Of a stretch of 38,795 nucleotides of DNA, positions 7,720 through 15,742 are shown one piece after another. Positions within the stretch are counted from its first letter, which is position 1. Each line of letters starts with the position of its first letter. The notes under the pieces are model-generated. The model had not been told where the DNA came from and ran no database searches. It worked only from the letters and a program-made list of their open reading frames with translations. This DNA is from Corallococcus exercitus. Its GTDB lineage: Bacteria > Myxococcota > Myxococcia > Myxococcales > Myxococcaceae. The DNA lies in the NCBI RefSeq assembly GCF_003611585.1, contig NZ_RAVW01000032.1, positions 1-38,795 on the forward strand, in the 5' to 3' direction. Both the position numbers and the translations under genes were made by a program.

Positions 7720-9384
7720 ATGCCCACTCCCAAGCTGCTCACCCGCGCGGAAGCCACCGACTACCAGGAAACGTCCCGCAGCGCCGACGTGGTCGCCTTC
7801 GTCGACGCGCTCTGTGCCCAGACGAAGCTCGCGAAGCGCGTGGACTTCGGCCAGAGCGGTGAAGGCCAGCCGCTCATGGCGCTCATCCTCAGCGACCGCA
7901 ACTGCTTCACGCCGGAGCTGGCGAAGAAGCAGAAGAAGCTCATCGTGATGGTGGAGGCCAACATCCACGCCGGCGAGGTGGAGGGCAAGGAGACCCTCCA
8001 GGCGCTCGCGCGCGACCTCACGCTCACGTCCCTGGGCAAGAAGCTGCTCGACAGGCTGTGCCTTGTCTTCGTCCCCAACTTCAACCCGGACGGCAACGAC
8101 CGCATCAGCAAGGGCAACCGCGCGCTGGACCTGAAGAATCTGGAGGGCCAGGTGAACCCGCCCGGCGGCGTGGGCATGCGCTACACGGGCGAGGGCTGGA
8201 ACCTCAACCGCGACAACATGAAGCAGGAGGCACCGGAGACGCGCGCCCTGGCGAAGCTCTACCAGACGTGGTGGCCGCACCTCTTCGTGGACTGCCACAC
8301 CACCGACGGCAGCATCCACGGGTTCGACCTCACCTTCGACATCCCGCACGGCAACGCGAACCTCCTGCACACCTCGCGCGCCTTCAACCGCGAGCTGGCC
8401 GAGCGCGTGTCCGCCGCGGTGAAGAAGAAGCACGGCTTCGACAGCTTCTGGTACGGCAACTTCCGCAAGGAGGGTGACCCGCGCTCCGGCTGGCACACCT
8501 ACCCCGCCCTGCCCCGCTTCGGCAGCCACTACCGCGGCCTGCTGGGCCGGCTGGACGTGCTCCTGGAGACGTACAGCTACATCGACTTCCCGCGCCGCTG
8601 CGCCGTCATCCGCGCGTGGGTGCTGGAGCTCATCCGCGACGCGGCCCGCTACGCCAAGGGCTACCGCGCCGCCACCGAGTTCGAGGAGGCCGCCATCATC
8701 GCGCGCGGTCAGAACCCGAACGTGCAGGAGCTCGTCGGCATCAACTACGGCGTCGCGCAGCGCAACGCGGAAGGCGCGCTGGTGTTCGACTACCCGGCCT
8801 ACGTCCAGGACGGCGACACCGCCACCATCCTGTCCTTCGACGAGGCGAGCATCGAGGCCCGGCGCTACCCGGGCAAGCGCAAGAAGGTCTACAAGACGCC
8901 GCACCACCGCACCTTCGTGCCCACGCAGTCGGTGAGCACGCCGGCCGGGTACCTGGTGCCCGCGTCGCTGGCCTCGCGCCTGGACGGCCACGGCATCCAG
9001 TACGAGAAGCTGGCCAAGGCGCAGCGCTTCCAGGTGGACAGCTACCGCATCGCGCGCCGCGAGGAGACCTTCAGCCCGGACGTCGCCGCCAACGTGCCGC
9101 CACCGGGCCAGGACGAGGTGCCGCTCAGCCAGAAGCCCAAGCCGGTGCGCTTCGAGACCATCCTCACCGTGGCCCCCGAGCGCTCCGAGCAGGAGTTCCC
9201 CGCCGGCACGCTCCTGGTCTCCACCGGCCAGCGCACGGGCACGCTCATCACCTACCTGCTGGAGCCGCACTCGGACGACGGCTTCTGCCGCTGGCAGTTC
9301 CTGGACGACAGCCTGAAGGTGGGCGAGCTGTACCCCATCCACCGGGTGGTGGAGTCCACGCGCGCACCCCAGAAGGTGGAGTAG
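7720..9384 (+). CDS. M14-family zinc carboxypeptidase-like protein
   Basis: A 554-residue protein with an M14 peptidase domain in about residues 20-320. The zinc ligands are visible as H83-A-G-E86 ('NIHAGEVEGKE') and H193 ('VDCHTTDGS'). The substrate-carboxylate Arg is probably R164 in 'GWNLNRD', and the catalytic Glu is E283 in 'LLETYSYID'. Residues 330-554 form an additional domain of unknown role. There is no signal peptide, so the protein may be cytoplasmic or exported by another route. Some M14 members act as amidoligase-removing or deglutamylating enzymes, so the substrate is open. ATG at 7720 gives the first residues of the fold. A perfect inverted repeat lies just downstream (9408-9436). 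Confidence 0.88.
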   Translation: MPTPKLLTRAEATDYQETSRSADVVAFVDALCAQTKLAKRVDFGQSGEGQPLMALILSDRNCFTPELAKKQKKLIVMVEANIHAGEVEGKETLQALARDLTLTSLGKKLLDRLCLVFVPNFNPDGNDRISKGNRALDLKNLEGQVNPPGGVGMRYTGEGWNLNRDNMKQEAPETRALAKLYQTWWPHLFVDCHTTDGSIHGFDLTFDIPHGNANLLHTSRAFNRELAERVSAAVKKKHGFDSFWYGNFRKEGDPRSGWHTYPALPRFGSHYRGLLGRLDVLLETYSYIDFPRRCAVIRAWVLELIRDAARYAKGYRAATEFEEAAIIARGQNPNVQELVGINYGVAQRNAEGALVFDYPAYVQDGDTATILSFDEASIEARRYPGKRKKVYKTPHHRTFVPTQSVSTPAGYLVPASLASRLDGHGIQYEKLAKAQRFQVDSYRIARREETFSPDVAANVPPPGQDEVPLSQKPKPVRFETILTVAPERSEQEFPAGTLLVSTGQRTGTLITYLLEPHSDDGFCRWQFLDDSLKVGELYPIHRVVESTRAPQKVE

Positions 9385-9407
9385 GCGTCCTGGGGTCGGC
9401 AGCCGAT

Positions 9408-9436
9408 TGCCCCCGGGTCTGTCATGCCCGGGGGCA
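9408..9436 (+). terminator. Stem-loop after the carboxypeptidase gene
   Basis: A perfect 10-bp inverted repeat (TGCCCCCGGG / CCCGGGGGCA) with a 9-base loop starts 23 bases after the stop at 9384. No T-run follows, so it is not a textbook intrinsic terminator; it could stabilise the 3' end or act with Rho. In position it would separate the carboxypeptidase transcript from the CHAT gene that starts 64 bases later. Confidence 0.4.
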
Positions 9437-9500
9437 TTGGCTCTAGACTGGCATCCGCTGGACCCGCGGAGATGGTGCGGGGGCACGCGGGAGGCCCCGG

Positions 9501-12281
9501 ATGACTGGCATGCGGCAACCGTCCTGGGGCACACGCCTTCCGGGGCGCGAAGGCGTGACGCGCGTGGGAGGCCTGCTGGCCCTGGCGCTGTGCATGGCCC
9601 TGGGCTTCGTCGCCGTGCGCGCGTGGAAGCAGCGCGGCACCGGGCCGGAGACCCCGGCGCTGTGGCTTTCGGACGCGTCCCACCGTCCCCTGGAGGTGCG
9701 GCTGAGCCTCCCCGCCGCGGACGTGTACCGCCCCTATGCGCCGCCCCGGGGCGAGGACGCGCTGGCCCCGCCGGTGCCCCTGGGCGCCCTGTCCCGCCTG
9801 GAGGAGCTCGGGGATGCGCACGGCGTGGGCGTCAGCTACCTCTTGCATGGCGACACGGAGCAGGCGCTCGCGTACCTGACGCGCACGTCGCCGTCGTTGG
9901 ACCGGGACAGCGACCTGGCCGCCGTCGCCATCCTGCGCGGCCGCGCCGACGAGGCCCTGTCGTTGCTGGACGCCACGCTCGAGGCCATGCCCGAGCACCC
10001 GCAGGCGCGCTGGAACCAGGCCGTGATGGCGCGCGAGCTGGGGCTGACGCTCCTCGCGGCCACGGCGTTCGAGTCGGTGGCCGCGAAGGGCGAGCCCGGC
10101 TGGAGTGAAGAGGCGCGCGAGCAGGCGCGGACGTTGCGTGCCCGGTTCCAGGCGCGGGCGGATGCATGGAAGGCCACGCGCGAGGCGTTTCTCGCCCGGC
10201 TGCGCTCGCCCCAGGCGCCGCTGCCGGTGGAGGGAGCGGCCCGCTTCCCGGGCATGGCGCGCGAGTCCTTCTACGAGCTGCTGGCGACGGCGGAGGACGC
10301 CGCGCGGGTGCAGGAGCTGCTGCCGCTGGCGCAGGTGCTGGACCATGCGGCCGGAGGCACCGTGCTGGAGGACACCGTGCGGCGGGTGGCGGGGCTGGAC
10401 TTCGCGCGCCGGGCACCGCTCGCGCGGGAGTACGCGAAGCTGGTGCAGGACGCGCATCCCAGTCCGGCGAACCTGATTGAACGGCTGCGCCAGGAGCCCG
10501 CGGCGAAGGATGTGCTGCTGGGCGCGCTCCTGCGCACGCCGGGCGTGGCGCGCACGCAGGAAGAGCTGCGCGCCCTGACGGTGGGAGAGACGGATCCGTG
10601 GGTCCTCTCGCGCGTGGCGCAGGAGGAAGCGCGGCTGGACGACCTGTCGGGACAAGGGCCCCAGGCCGGGGACCGGCTGCGGGAGATGCTGAAGGAGTGC
10701 CGCGCGCGCAAGCTGCCCCTGCGCTGCGTGGACGTGCTCCTGCGGTTGAGCAGCCGCGCGACCGCGTCGAACCGGCTGATGGAGGCGGAGGAGTCCGCGA
10801 GCACCGCGTGGCAGGAAGCCGCCGCGCTGGGTGAATGGGACCGCGAGGGCGCGGCGCTGGTGATGCTGGCCAACGCGACGCGCTTCCAGGTGCGGGTGGC
10901 GCTCTCGCGCGCCTACCTCATCGAGTCCCTGGCCCGGCAGCCCGATGACTGCAAGACGCGCACTCAGGCGCACCTCAACCTGGCCTCGTTGGCGCTGATG
11001 CGCTTCCGCCCGCAGGAGGCGCGGCAGGAGCTGGAGGAGTCGCTGGCGTGCGGTCAGACGCCCGGGCTCCAGGGGGCGTGGATCCTCGCGGACCTGGCGC
11101 GCCTGGCGCCCCGGCCGTCCGACGCGGCACGCCTGAACGCGGAGCTCAACCGGGTGTCGCCGCTGCGGGAGAACGCGGGGCGGCGCGTCCTGGCCACCCT
11201 CATCCGGGGACGGTTCGAGGTGGACCGCGACTGGCGCGAGGGCCAGCGGGTGCTCCGGCAGACCATCGCGGAGGCGGAGCCGCTCTTGCGCGTGAACGCG
11301 GATGCGCGCGACGCGAGGGCGGTGGCCTTCCAGACGCTGGCGGTGAGCGCGGGCCACGCCGGGGCCTTCCGGGAAGCGATGGAAGTGGTGGCGGAGAGCC
11401 TCCAGGTGCCCGTGCCGGAGGGCTGCGTGCTGGCGGCGGCGGTGGAGGCCGAGCGCACGGTGACGGTGGTGCGCGGGCCGAAGGGCCAGGTGCAGGGGCG
11501 CTATGACGCCTCGCGCACCATGCCCCTGCGCGATGACCTGACGGGGCTGGTGCCCGGTGAACTGGTGGACCTGCTGCGCGACTGCCCCCGTGTGGCGGTG
11601 CTGGCCGCGCCGCCCCTGGACAGCCGCGCGGGCATCCTGCCGGCGGACCTGGCCTGGAGCTACCGCGTCGGCACGGGCGTGCCCGCGGCCTCCCCCGCGA
11701 AGCCCCCGCTGCACGTCGTCGTCTCGGACGTGGAGCCGCCGATGACGCTGAGGCTGGCGCGGCTGCCCTCCGCGACGGACGTGGACCTGGCGGGAGCGCA
11801 GCGGCTCCTGCGGCTCAAGGGCGCGCAGGCCACGCCCGAGCGCGTGCTGGAGGCGATGGAGCAGGCCACGGACATCGACATCCACGCGCACGGCGTGGTG
11901 GACCGCGCGCTGTCGGACGCCACGGTCATCGCGCTGTCGCCGCAGCAGGACGGTCACTACGCGCTGACCGCGGAGGAGCTGCGCCGCCGCCACCTGCAGG
12001 GCGCGCCGCTGGTGGTGCTGGGCGCCTGCAGCGCGGCCCGCCTCGCGCCCATCCTGCATGAGACGTCATCGCTGCCGCAGGCGTTCGTCGCGTCGGGAGC
12101 CCGGGCGGTCTTCGCCGCCACGGCGGAGATTCCCAACGACGCGGGCGCCTTCTTCCGCGCGGTGCGCGAGCGCATCCAGTCCGGAGAGGAGCCCTCCCAG
12201 GCCCTGCGGGCCGAGCGCCTCGACTGGCACCAGAAGCAGCCCGGCATGCGCTGGATGGACAAGGTCCTGCTGTACCAGTAG
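9501..12281 (+). CDS. Membrane-anchored TPR protein with C-terminal CHAT protease domain
   Basis: A 926-residue protein. A single hydrophobic segment (about 23-41, 'GGLLALALCMALGFVAVRA') suggests an inner-membrane anchor with the bulk on one side. Residues about 90-640 are helical repeats of TPR type ('AVAILRGRADEALSLLDATLEAMPEHPQARW' pattern; several Ala/Leu/Glu helix pairs). The last about 220 residues form a CHAT (caspase HetF associated with TPRs) domain with H797 in 'IDIHAHG' and C843 in 'VVLGACSAA', the expected His/Cys dyad. CHAT proteins are caspase-like proteases, often triggered through their repeats. GGAGG seven bases before ATG 9501 supports the start. No obvious substrate or partner gene is adjacent. 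It converges with the oxygenase cluster (13 bases between stops). Confidence 0.88.
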   Translation: MTGMRQPSWGTRLPGREGVTRVGGLLALALCMALGFVAVRAWKQRGTGPETPALWLSDASHRPLEVRLSLPAADVYRPYAPPRGEDALAPPVPLGALSRLEELGDAHGVGVSYLLHGDTEQALAYLTRTSPSLDRDSDLAAVAILRGRADEALSLLDATLEAMPEHPQARWNQAVMARELGLTLLAATAFESVAAKGEPGWSEEAREQARTLRARFQARADAWKATREAFLARLRSPQAPLPVEGAARFPGMARESFYELLATAEDAARVQELLPLAQVLDHAAGGTVLEDTVRRVAGLDFARRAPLAREYAKLVQDAHPSPANLIERLRQEPAAKDVLLGALLRTPGVARTQEELRALTVGETDPWVLSRVAQEEARLDDLSGQGPQAGDRLREMLKECRARKLPLRCVDVLLRLSSRATASNRLMEAEESASTAWQEAAALGEWDREGAALVMLANATRFQVRVALSRAYLIESLARQPDDCKTRTQAHLNLASLALMRFRPQEARQELEESLACGQTPGLQGAWILADLARLAPRPSDAARLNAELNRVSPLRENAGRRVLATLIRGRFEVDRDWREGQRVLRQTIAEAEPLLRVNADARDARAVAFQTLAVSAGHAGAFREAMEVVAESLQVPVPEGCVLAAAVEAERTVTVVRGPKGQVQGRYDASRTMPLRDDLTGLVPGELVDLLRDCPRVAVLAAPPLDSRAGILPADLAWSYRVGTGVPAASPAKPPLHVVVSDVEPPMTLRLARLPSATDVDLAGAQRLLRLKGAQATPERVLEAMEQATDIDIHAHGVVDRALSDATVIALSPQQDGHYALTAEELRRRHLQGAPLVVLGACSAARLAPILHETSSLPQAFVASGARAVFAATAEIPNDAGAFFRAVRERIQSGEEPSQALRAERLDWHQKQPGMRWMDKVLLYQ

Positions 12282-12294
12282 CGCCGGGCGCGGC

Positions 12295-13194
12295 TCAGTC
12301 CCTCGGAGGCAGCGGCGACGGCTGGGGCTCCGCGTCGATGTCCCACGTCACGTTGGGTTCAGGCAGCGCGAAGGCCTCGAACGAGACGGCGACGCCGCCG
12401 GCTGGCGCACGGAAGCCGTACCACCACCCCACCGGCAGCAGCACCCATTCCCCGGGCGACAGCGTCACCTCCAGGTGCAACGGTGCCTCGTCGACCCCGG
12501 GCTCGGACGACGCCGTGATCACGCGCCGCAGCTCGAACGCCGGGACGAGCTGGAGCCGCCGCTCCCCATGCACCTGCGCCAGCAGCACGTTGCGCCGCGC
12601 CGCGCGCAGGGGGACCTCCGCCCCGGGCGGCTCCCACCACAGGCGGGGCTCGCACGCGCGAACGTCCTCCGCCGTGAAGCCCCGGAGCGGCGTCAGGCCC
12701 CGGGTCAGGGACTCCAGCCGGGGGTCCTCGAACAACGGCACGCAGCTCGCGTGTCTCGCCTCGCGCTCGCCCAGCAGCGCGGCGACGTTCTCGGGGCTCC
12801 AGGCGTGCGGCTCCAGGGACGTGCTCCAGCCCTCCCGCAGCACCACGGGCAGGTTGTCGAAGTAGTAGCGCTCGAAGAACGCGGCGGGCGTCAGCGCGTC
12901 ATGCCGGTCCACTCGCGGAGGCCCTTCCGTCTGCTGGAACAGCTCCGAGTACACGTCCAGCAGCCCCTCCAGCTTGCGCTGCATGCCCACCGCGCGCAGC
13001 GCTCCCGCGACGAAGGGCTCCTGCTGCTCCAACTCCACCGCCCGCCGCGCCTGCTCCGCCGTCACGCCCGCCTTCTCCAGCGACGCCACCAGCTCCTTCG
13101 GCGGCGCACCGCGCACCAGGTTCTCCACCAGCCACCGCCGCCACTCGGGCGTCAGCGGCGAGGTCCCCGCCTCCACTTCTCGCGAAGCTCTCAT
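12295..13194 (-). CDS. Degenerate JmjC/cupin_8-like protein lacking iron ligands
   Basis: A 299-residue paralogue of the two upstream oxygenases. It keeps the N-terminal 'W..WL.ENLVRG' helical module (residues 18-50), the middle 'FFERYYFDNLPVVLREGW' motif and the double-stranded-helix strands 'NVLLAQVHGERRLQLVP' and 'PVGWWYGF'. The iron triad is gone: the HxD motif aligns with R197 and A199, and the distal His is Y259. It is therefore probably a pseudoenzyme, for example a partner or regulator of the active paralogues. ATG at 13194 overlaps the upstream gene's TGA by four bases (ATGA, 13191-13194), so it is translationally coupled. An open frame extends upstream but only as the shadow of the overlapping gene. 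Confidence 0.85.
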   Translation of the reverse strand: MRASREVEAGTSPLTPEWRRWLVENLVRGAPPKELVASLEKAGVTAEQARRAVELEQQEPFVAGALRAVGMQRKLEGLLDVYSELFQQTEGPPRVDRHDALTPAAFFERYYFDNLPVVLREGWSTSLEPHAWSPENVAALLGEREARHASCVPLFEDPRLESLTRGLTPLRGFTAEDVRACEPRLWWEPPGAEVPLRAARRNVLLAQVHGERRLQLVPAFELRRVITASSEPGVDEAPLHLEVTLSPGEWVLLPVGWWYGFRAPAGGVAVSFEAFALPEPNVTWDIDAEPQPSPLPPRD

Positions 13195-14225
13195 CGGTGA
13201 TCCTCCGAAGGCGTGGCTCCCAGCCAGCCCTCCCGCCAGCAGGTGTTCATCCCAGGGGTCTGCTCGAAGCTCACGAACGTCACCGACAGGCTCGGGTCCA
13301 ACGCCCGCAGCGCATGCCACCACCCCACCGGGATGAAGAGCGTGTCCCCCGGCCCCACCTCCACCATGTGCAACGCCACCCGGGCGAAGTCCGGGAAGCG
13401 CTCCAGGTCCGGCGCCAGCACGTCCACCGCGCTGTAGAAGCCGCGCACGTTGGACATCCACGGCGTCTCCCACGACGGGGCCAGCCACACCTGCTTCCGC
13501 CCCCACACCTGACAGAACAGGACGTTGAGGTGATCATGGTGCAGGTTGGACAGCGTCCCCGCCGGCCCCAGCCACAGGTGCACGCGGTCGGGCTCGCGCA
13601 GGTCCGGGTGGATGTAACCCTCCGGTGCGCGCAGGTCTTCCAGCAGCGGCCGGAACGCATCGCGCAAGAGCAGGCTGTTCCGAGCCACCAGATACATGTC
13701 GTTCGCCGGCGCACCCTCGAACCGCGCCAGCAGCTCCCGCAGCGGCACGTCCCGGCGCAGGCGGTCCGCGTGGAGGTCCGGCAGCGCCTGGGCATCGCGC
13801 CCCGCCATCACCTCCACCGTCTCGTCACCGAAATGCTCGGCCATCCACGCGGGCGTCCACCGCGTCCGCGCCGGCCAGTCCTCCATCAGCCCTTCAATCA
13901 CAACCGGCCGGTTGCGCCGGTAATACTCATTGAAGAATTCCGCTGGAGCCAGCCGCGACCGCCGCTCCACGCGCGGCGCTGGCAATGCCTGTCGTCTCAA
14001 CACCGAGCGCGTCTCAAGCAACGATTCAAGCAATCCCAGACGTCCCGTGAACTCACGAGCCCGCGCAACGCCGGGGTGTGTCTCCGCGGCCCGAATCGTT
14101 TCCCAGACAACCTCCGAGGCCACTCCCGCCGCTTCCAACCGGGCCGCGAGGCTCGCGGAGGGCACCCCACGCACAAGGTTATTCGCGAGCCACGTTCTCC
14201 ATACAGGGGGGAAGGAAGACGTCAT
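13191..14225 (-). CDS. JmjC/cupin_8-type Fe(II)/2-oxoglutarate oxygenase
   Basis: A 344-residue protein of the cupin-like (FIH/JMJD-related) hydroxylase group. An N-terminal helical module ('WRTWLANNLVRGVPSASLAARLEAAGV', residues 9-35) precedes the motif 'FFNEYYRRNRPVVIEG' and the jelly-roll core. The iron ligands are complete: H229 and D231 in 'NLHHDHLNVLF' and H304 in 'PVGWWHAL'. The strand 'GRKQVWLAPS' carries the usual Lys near the co-substrate pocket. Members hydroxylate amino-acid side chains of proteins or peptides; the target here is unknown. ATG 14225 matches the N-terminus of the 14491-15480 paralogue and has a G-rich site upstream. It is the first gene of a two-gene operon with the degenerate paralogue. 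Confidence 0.88.
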   Translation of the reverse strand: MTSSFPPVWRTWLANNLVRGVPSASLAARLEAAGVASEVVWETIRAAETHPGVARAREFTGRLGLLESLLETRSVLRRQALPAPRVERRSRLAPAEFFNEYYRRNRPVVIEGLMEDWPARTRWTPAWMAEHFGDETVEVMAGRDAQALPDLHADRLRRDVPLRELLARFEGAPANDMYLVARNSLLLRDAFRPLLEDLRAPEGYIHPDLREPDRVHLWLGPAGTLSNLHHDHLNVLFCQVWGRKQVWLAPSWETPWMSNVRGFYSAVDVLAPDLERFPDFARVALHMVEVGPGDTLFIPVGWWHALRALDPSLSVTFVSFEQTPGMNTCWREGWLGATPSEDHR

Positions 14226-14288
14226 CGCCGGCCCCCTTGAGTCGGGCTGAACCATTTGGGTCGTCCACATCCACCACGAGCGGACTCC

Positions 14289-14459
14289 ATGACACCTCCC
14301 GAGAACTCATACAAAATCGTCCCGAACCCCAACCCCCCGGTTGCCCCCGAGCAGGAGGACCTCCGCCGGAAGCGAGCCCCTGAAGTCCCCGCGCCCACGC
14401 CGCCGCCTTCCACGCCGCCCCTTCCTCAAACGCCGAAGGGCGAAAACCTCAACGGCTGA
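14289..14459 (+). CDS. Small proline-rich ORF, opposite strand to the oxygenases
   Basis: A 56-residue ORF (ATG 14289) rich in Pro, Asn and Glu: MTPPENSYKIVPNPNPP, then a charged 'EQEDLRRKRAPE' segment and a Pro-rich tail ending KGENLNG. It has no signal peptide or membrane segment. A poor GAGCGGA site lies before the ATG. It fits between two minus-strand oxygenase genes and is the only ORF reading on the plus strand there. Low-complexity composition at high G+C makes chance ORFs common, so this may not be a gene. If real, it could be a peptide substrate or accessory of the neighbouring hydroxylases, which is speculation. Confidence 0.4.
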   Translation: MTPPENSYKIVPNPNPPVAPEQEDLRRKRAPEVPAPTPPPSTPPLPQTPKGENLNG

Positions 14460-14477
14460 CGCAAGCCATTGAAGCGG

Positions 14478-14507
14478 AAAAAGGCACACCTCAACCGAAG
14501 GTGTGCC
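14478..14507 (-). terminator. Intrinsic terminator for the 14491-15480 oxygenase gene
   Basis: On the minus strand a 9-bp perfect stem (GGCACACCT / AGGTGTGCC, seven-base loop, 14483-14507) is followed by five T residues (plus-strand AAAAA at 14478-14482). This is a classic Rho-independent terminator. Its upstream arm and loop lie inside the last codons of the gene (stop 14491-14493), so the coding sequence and terminator overlap. Confidence 0.8.
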
Positions 14508-15480
14508 ACCGCGCGTTTCCGCCTGGGACATCCAGCGACTGGAACGTCAGCGACACGCTCACGTCCAGCGCGTACACCTGGTGCCACCAGCCCACGGGGA
14601 TGAAGAGCATCTCCCCGGGGCCCACCACCACCTCGTGCACGTGCGCGGCGGCGAAGTCCGGGAAGCGCTCCAGGTCCGGCGCCGCGGCGTCCACGGCGCT
14701 CCACACGTGCTCGCGGTTGTACAGGCGGGGCGTCTCGAAGGACGGCACCAACCAGAAGCGCTTGCGCCCGTGGACCTGGCAGAACAGCACCGAGTCCACG
14801 TCATGGTGCAGCGCCGTGCGCGTCCCCGCCGGGCCCACCCACAGCTTGATGCCCCCGTGCTGCCGCTTCGGGTACACGAAGCCCGGGGCCGGCCGCAGGT
14901 CCTCCAGGAGCCCCCGCAGCTCCGGCCGCTCCAGCGCGAAGTTGCGAGCGGTGAGGTACAGGTCGTTGCTGGGCCCGCCGTGCTCCAGCCGGTGGAGGAA
15001 GTCCGCCAGCCGCATCACCGTGCGGCACGCGTCCGGCGACATGTCATGGTCCGCGCGGGCTTCACGGCCCGCCATGACCTCCACCTCCACGTCGCCGTAG
15101 TCGCGCGCCAGCGCCTCCGGCCGCCAGCGCTCCAGCAGCGGCCAGCCCTCCAGGAAGTCCTCCAGGACGACAGGGCGGTGCGCCCGGTAGTAGCGCGCCT
15201 GGAACTCCTCCGCGGACACGCCCCGCCGCCGCTCCACGCCCCGGCGCGACTGCCCATGCAGCGACGCGCGCGCGTCCAGGAGCGACACCACCTCCGCCGC
15301 CCGCGCCCCATATGGCCTCCCGGCTTCCACCGCCGGGTGCCGCCCTGCGCGCGCGATTTCCGAACGGGCCTCCTCCGGGGCCACCCCTCCGGCGACCAGT
15401 GCCCGGGCCAGCGCCTCCACGGGCACGCCACGCAGCAGGTTCTCCGACAGCCACGCATCCCACGAGGGTGACAGGGCCAT
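14491..15480 (-). CDS. JmjC/cupin_8-type Fe(II)/2-oxoglutarate oxygenase
   Basis: A 329-residue paralogue of the 13191-14225 gene. The N-terminal module 'WDAWLSENLLRGVP' (7-20) leads into 'FQARYYRAHRPVVLEDFLEG' and the jelly-roll core. The iron triad is intact: H225 and D227 in 'ALHHDVDSVLF' and H300 in 'PVGWWHQVY'; 'GRKRFWLVPS' supplies the basic co-substrate residue. The fold resembles FIH-type asparaginyl/aspartyl hydroxylases; substrate unknown. ATG at 15480 matches the paralogue's start. The gene is separated from the other two by the proline-rich ORF and has its own intrinsic terminator, so it is a separate transcription unit. Immediately upstream the DNA changes to the AT-richer defence island. 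Confidence 0.88.
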   Translation of the reverse strand: MALSPSWDAWLSENLLRGVPVEALARALVAGGVAPEEARSEIARAGRHPAVEAGRPYGARAAEVVSLLDARASLHGQSRRGVERRRGVSAEEFQARYYRAHRPVVLEDFLEGWPLLERWRPEALARDYGDVEVEVMAGREARADHDMSPDACRTVMRLADFLHRLEHGGPSNDLYLTARNFALERPELRGLLEDLRPAPGFVYPKRQHGGIKLWVGPAGTRTALHHDVDSVLFCQVHGRKRFWLVPSFETPRLYNREHVWSAVDAAAPDLERFPDFAAAHVHEVVVGPGEMLFIPVGWWHQVYALDVSVSLTFQSLDVPGGNARWHTFG

Positions 15481-15742
15481 GCACCAAGCCTACACGACCA
15501 GTCGGGCCTCTTTCGTCTGCAGGTGTCGGCTTGTTGGCACTTGGCATGGCGGAAGCATGGGACCCCACACGAGAGTCGAAGTAGCACCAAGACGCACATC
15601 CACCATATAGTCGAGCAAAATCGGTAGCCGTCGGCGAAGCTTGAGCGATACGAGCCTACGTACGCATCCACGCGACAACGCAGGTCTGCGGCAAACAAGT
15701 CTACTACTTGAACGTACAGGAACTGAGCAAGGAACCTGCGGT

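Noticed and set aside
9395-9412. Sigma-54-like GG/GC elements before the CHAT gene
   Set aside because: The spacing between GG and GC is 9 instead of 10, and the site lies in the foot of a hairpin after another gene.
9252-12059. A 935-codon minus-strand open frame opposite the CHAT gene
   Set aside because: It is the shadow of the plus-strand CHAT gene: Arg/Ala/His-rich low-complexity protein with no domain, typical at high G+C.
15530-15560. Sigma-54-like promoter before hsdS (TGGCAC in the leader)
   Set aside because: A TGGCAC is present, but no TTGC-type -12 element follows at the required distance.
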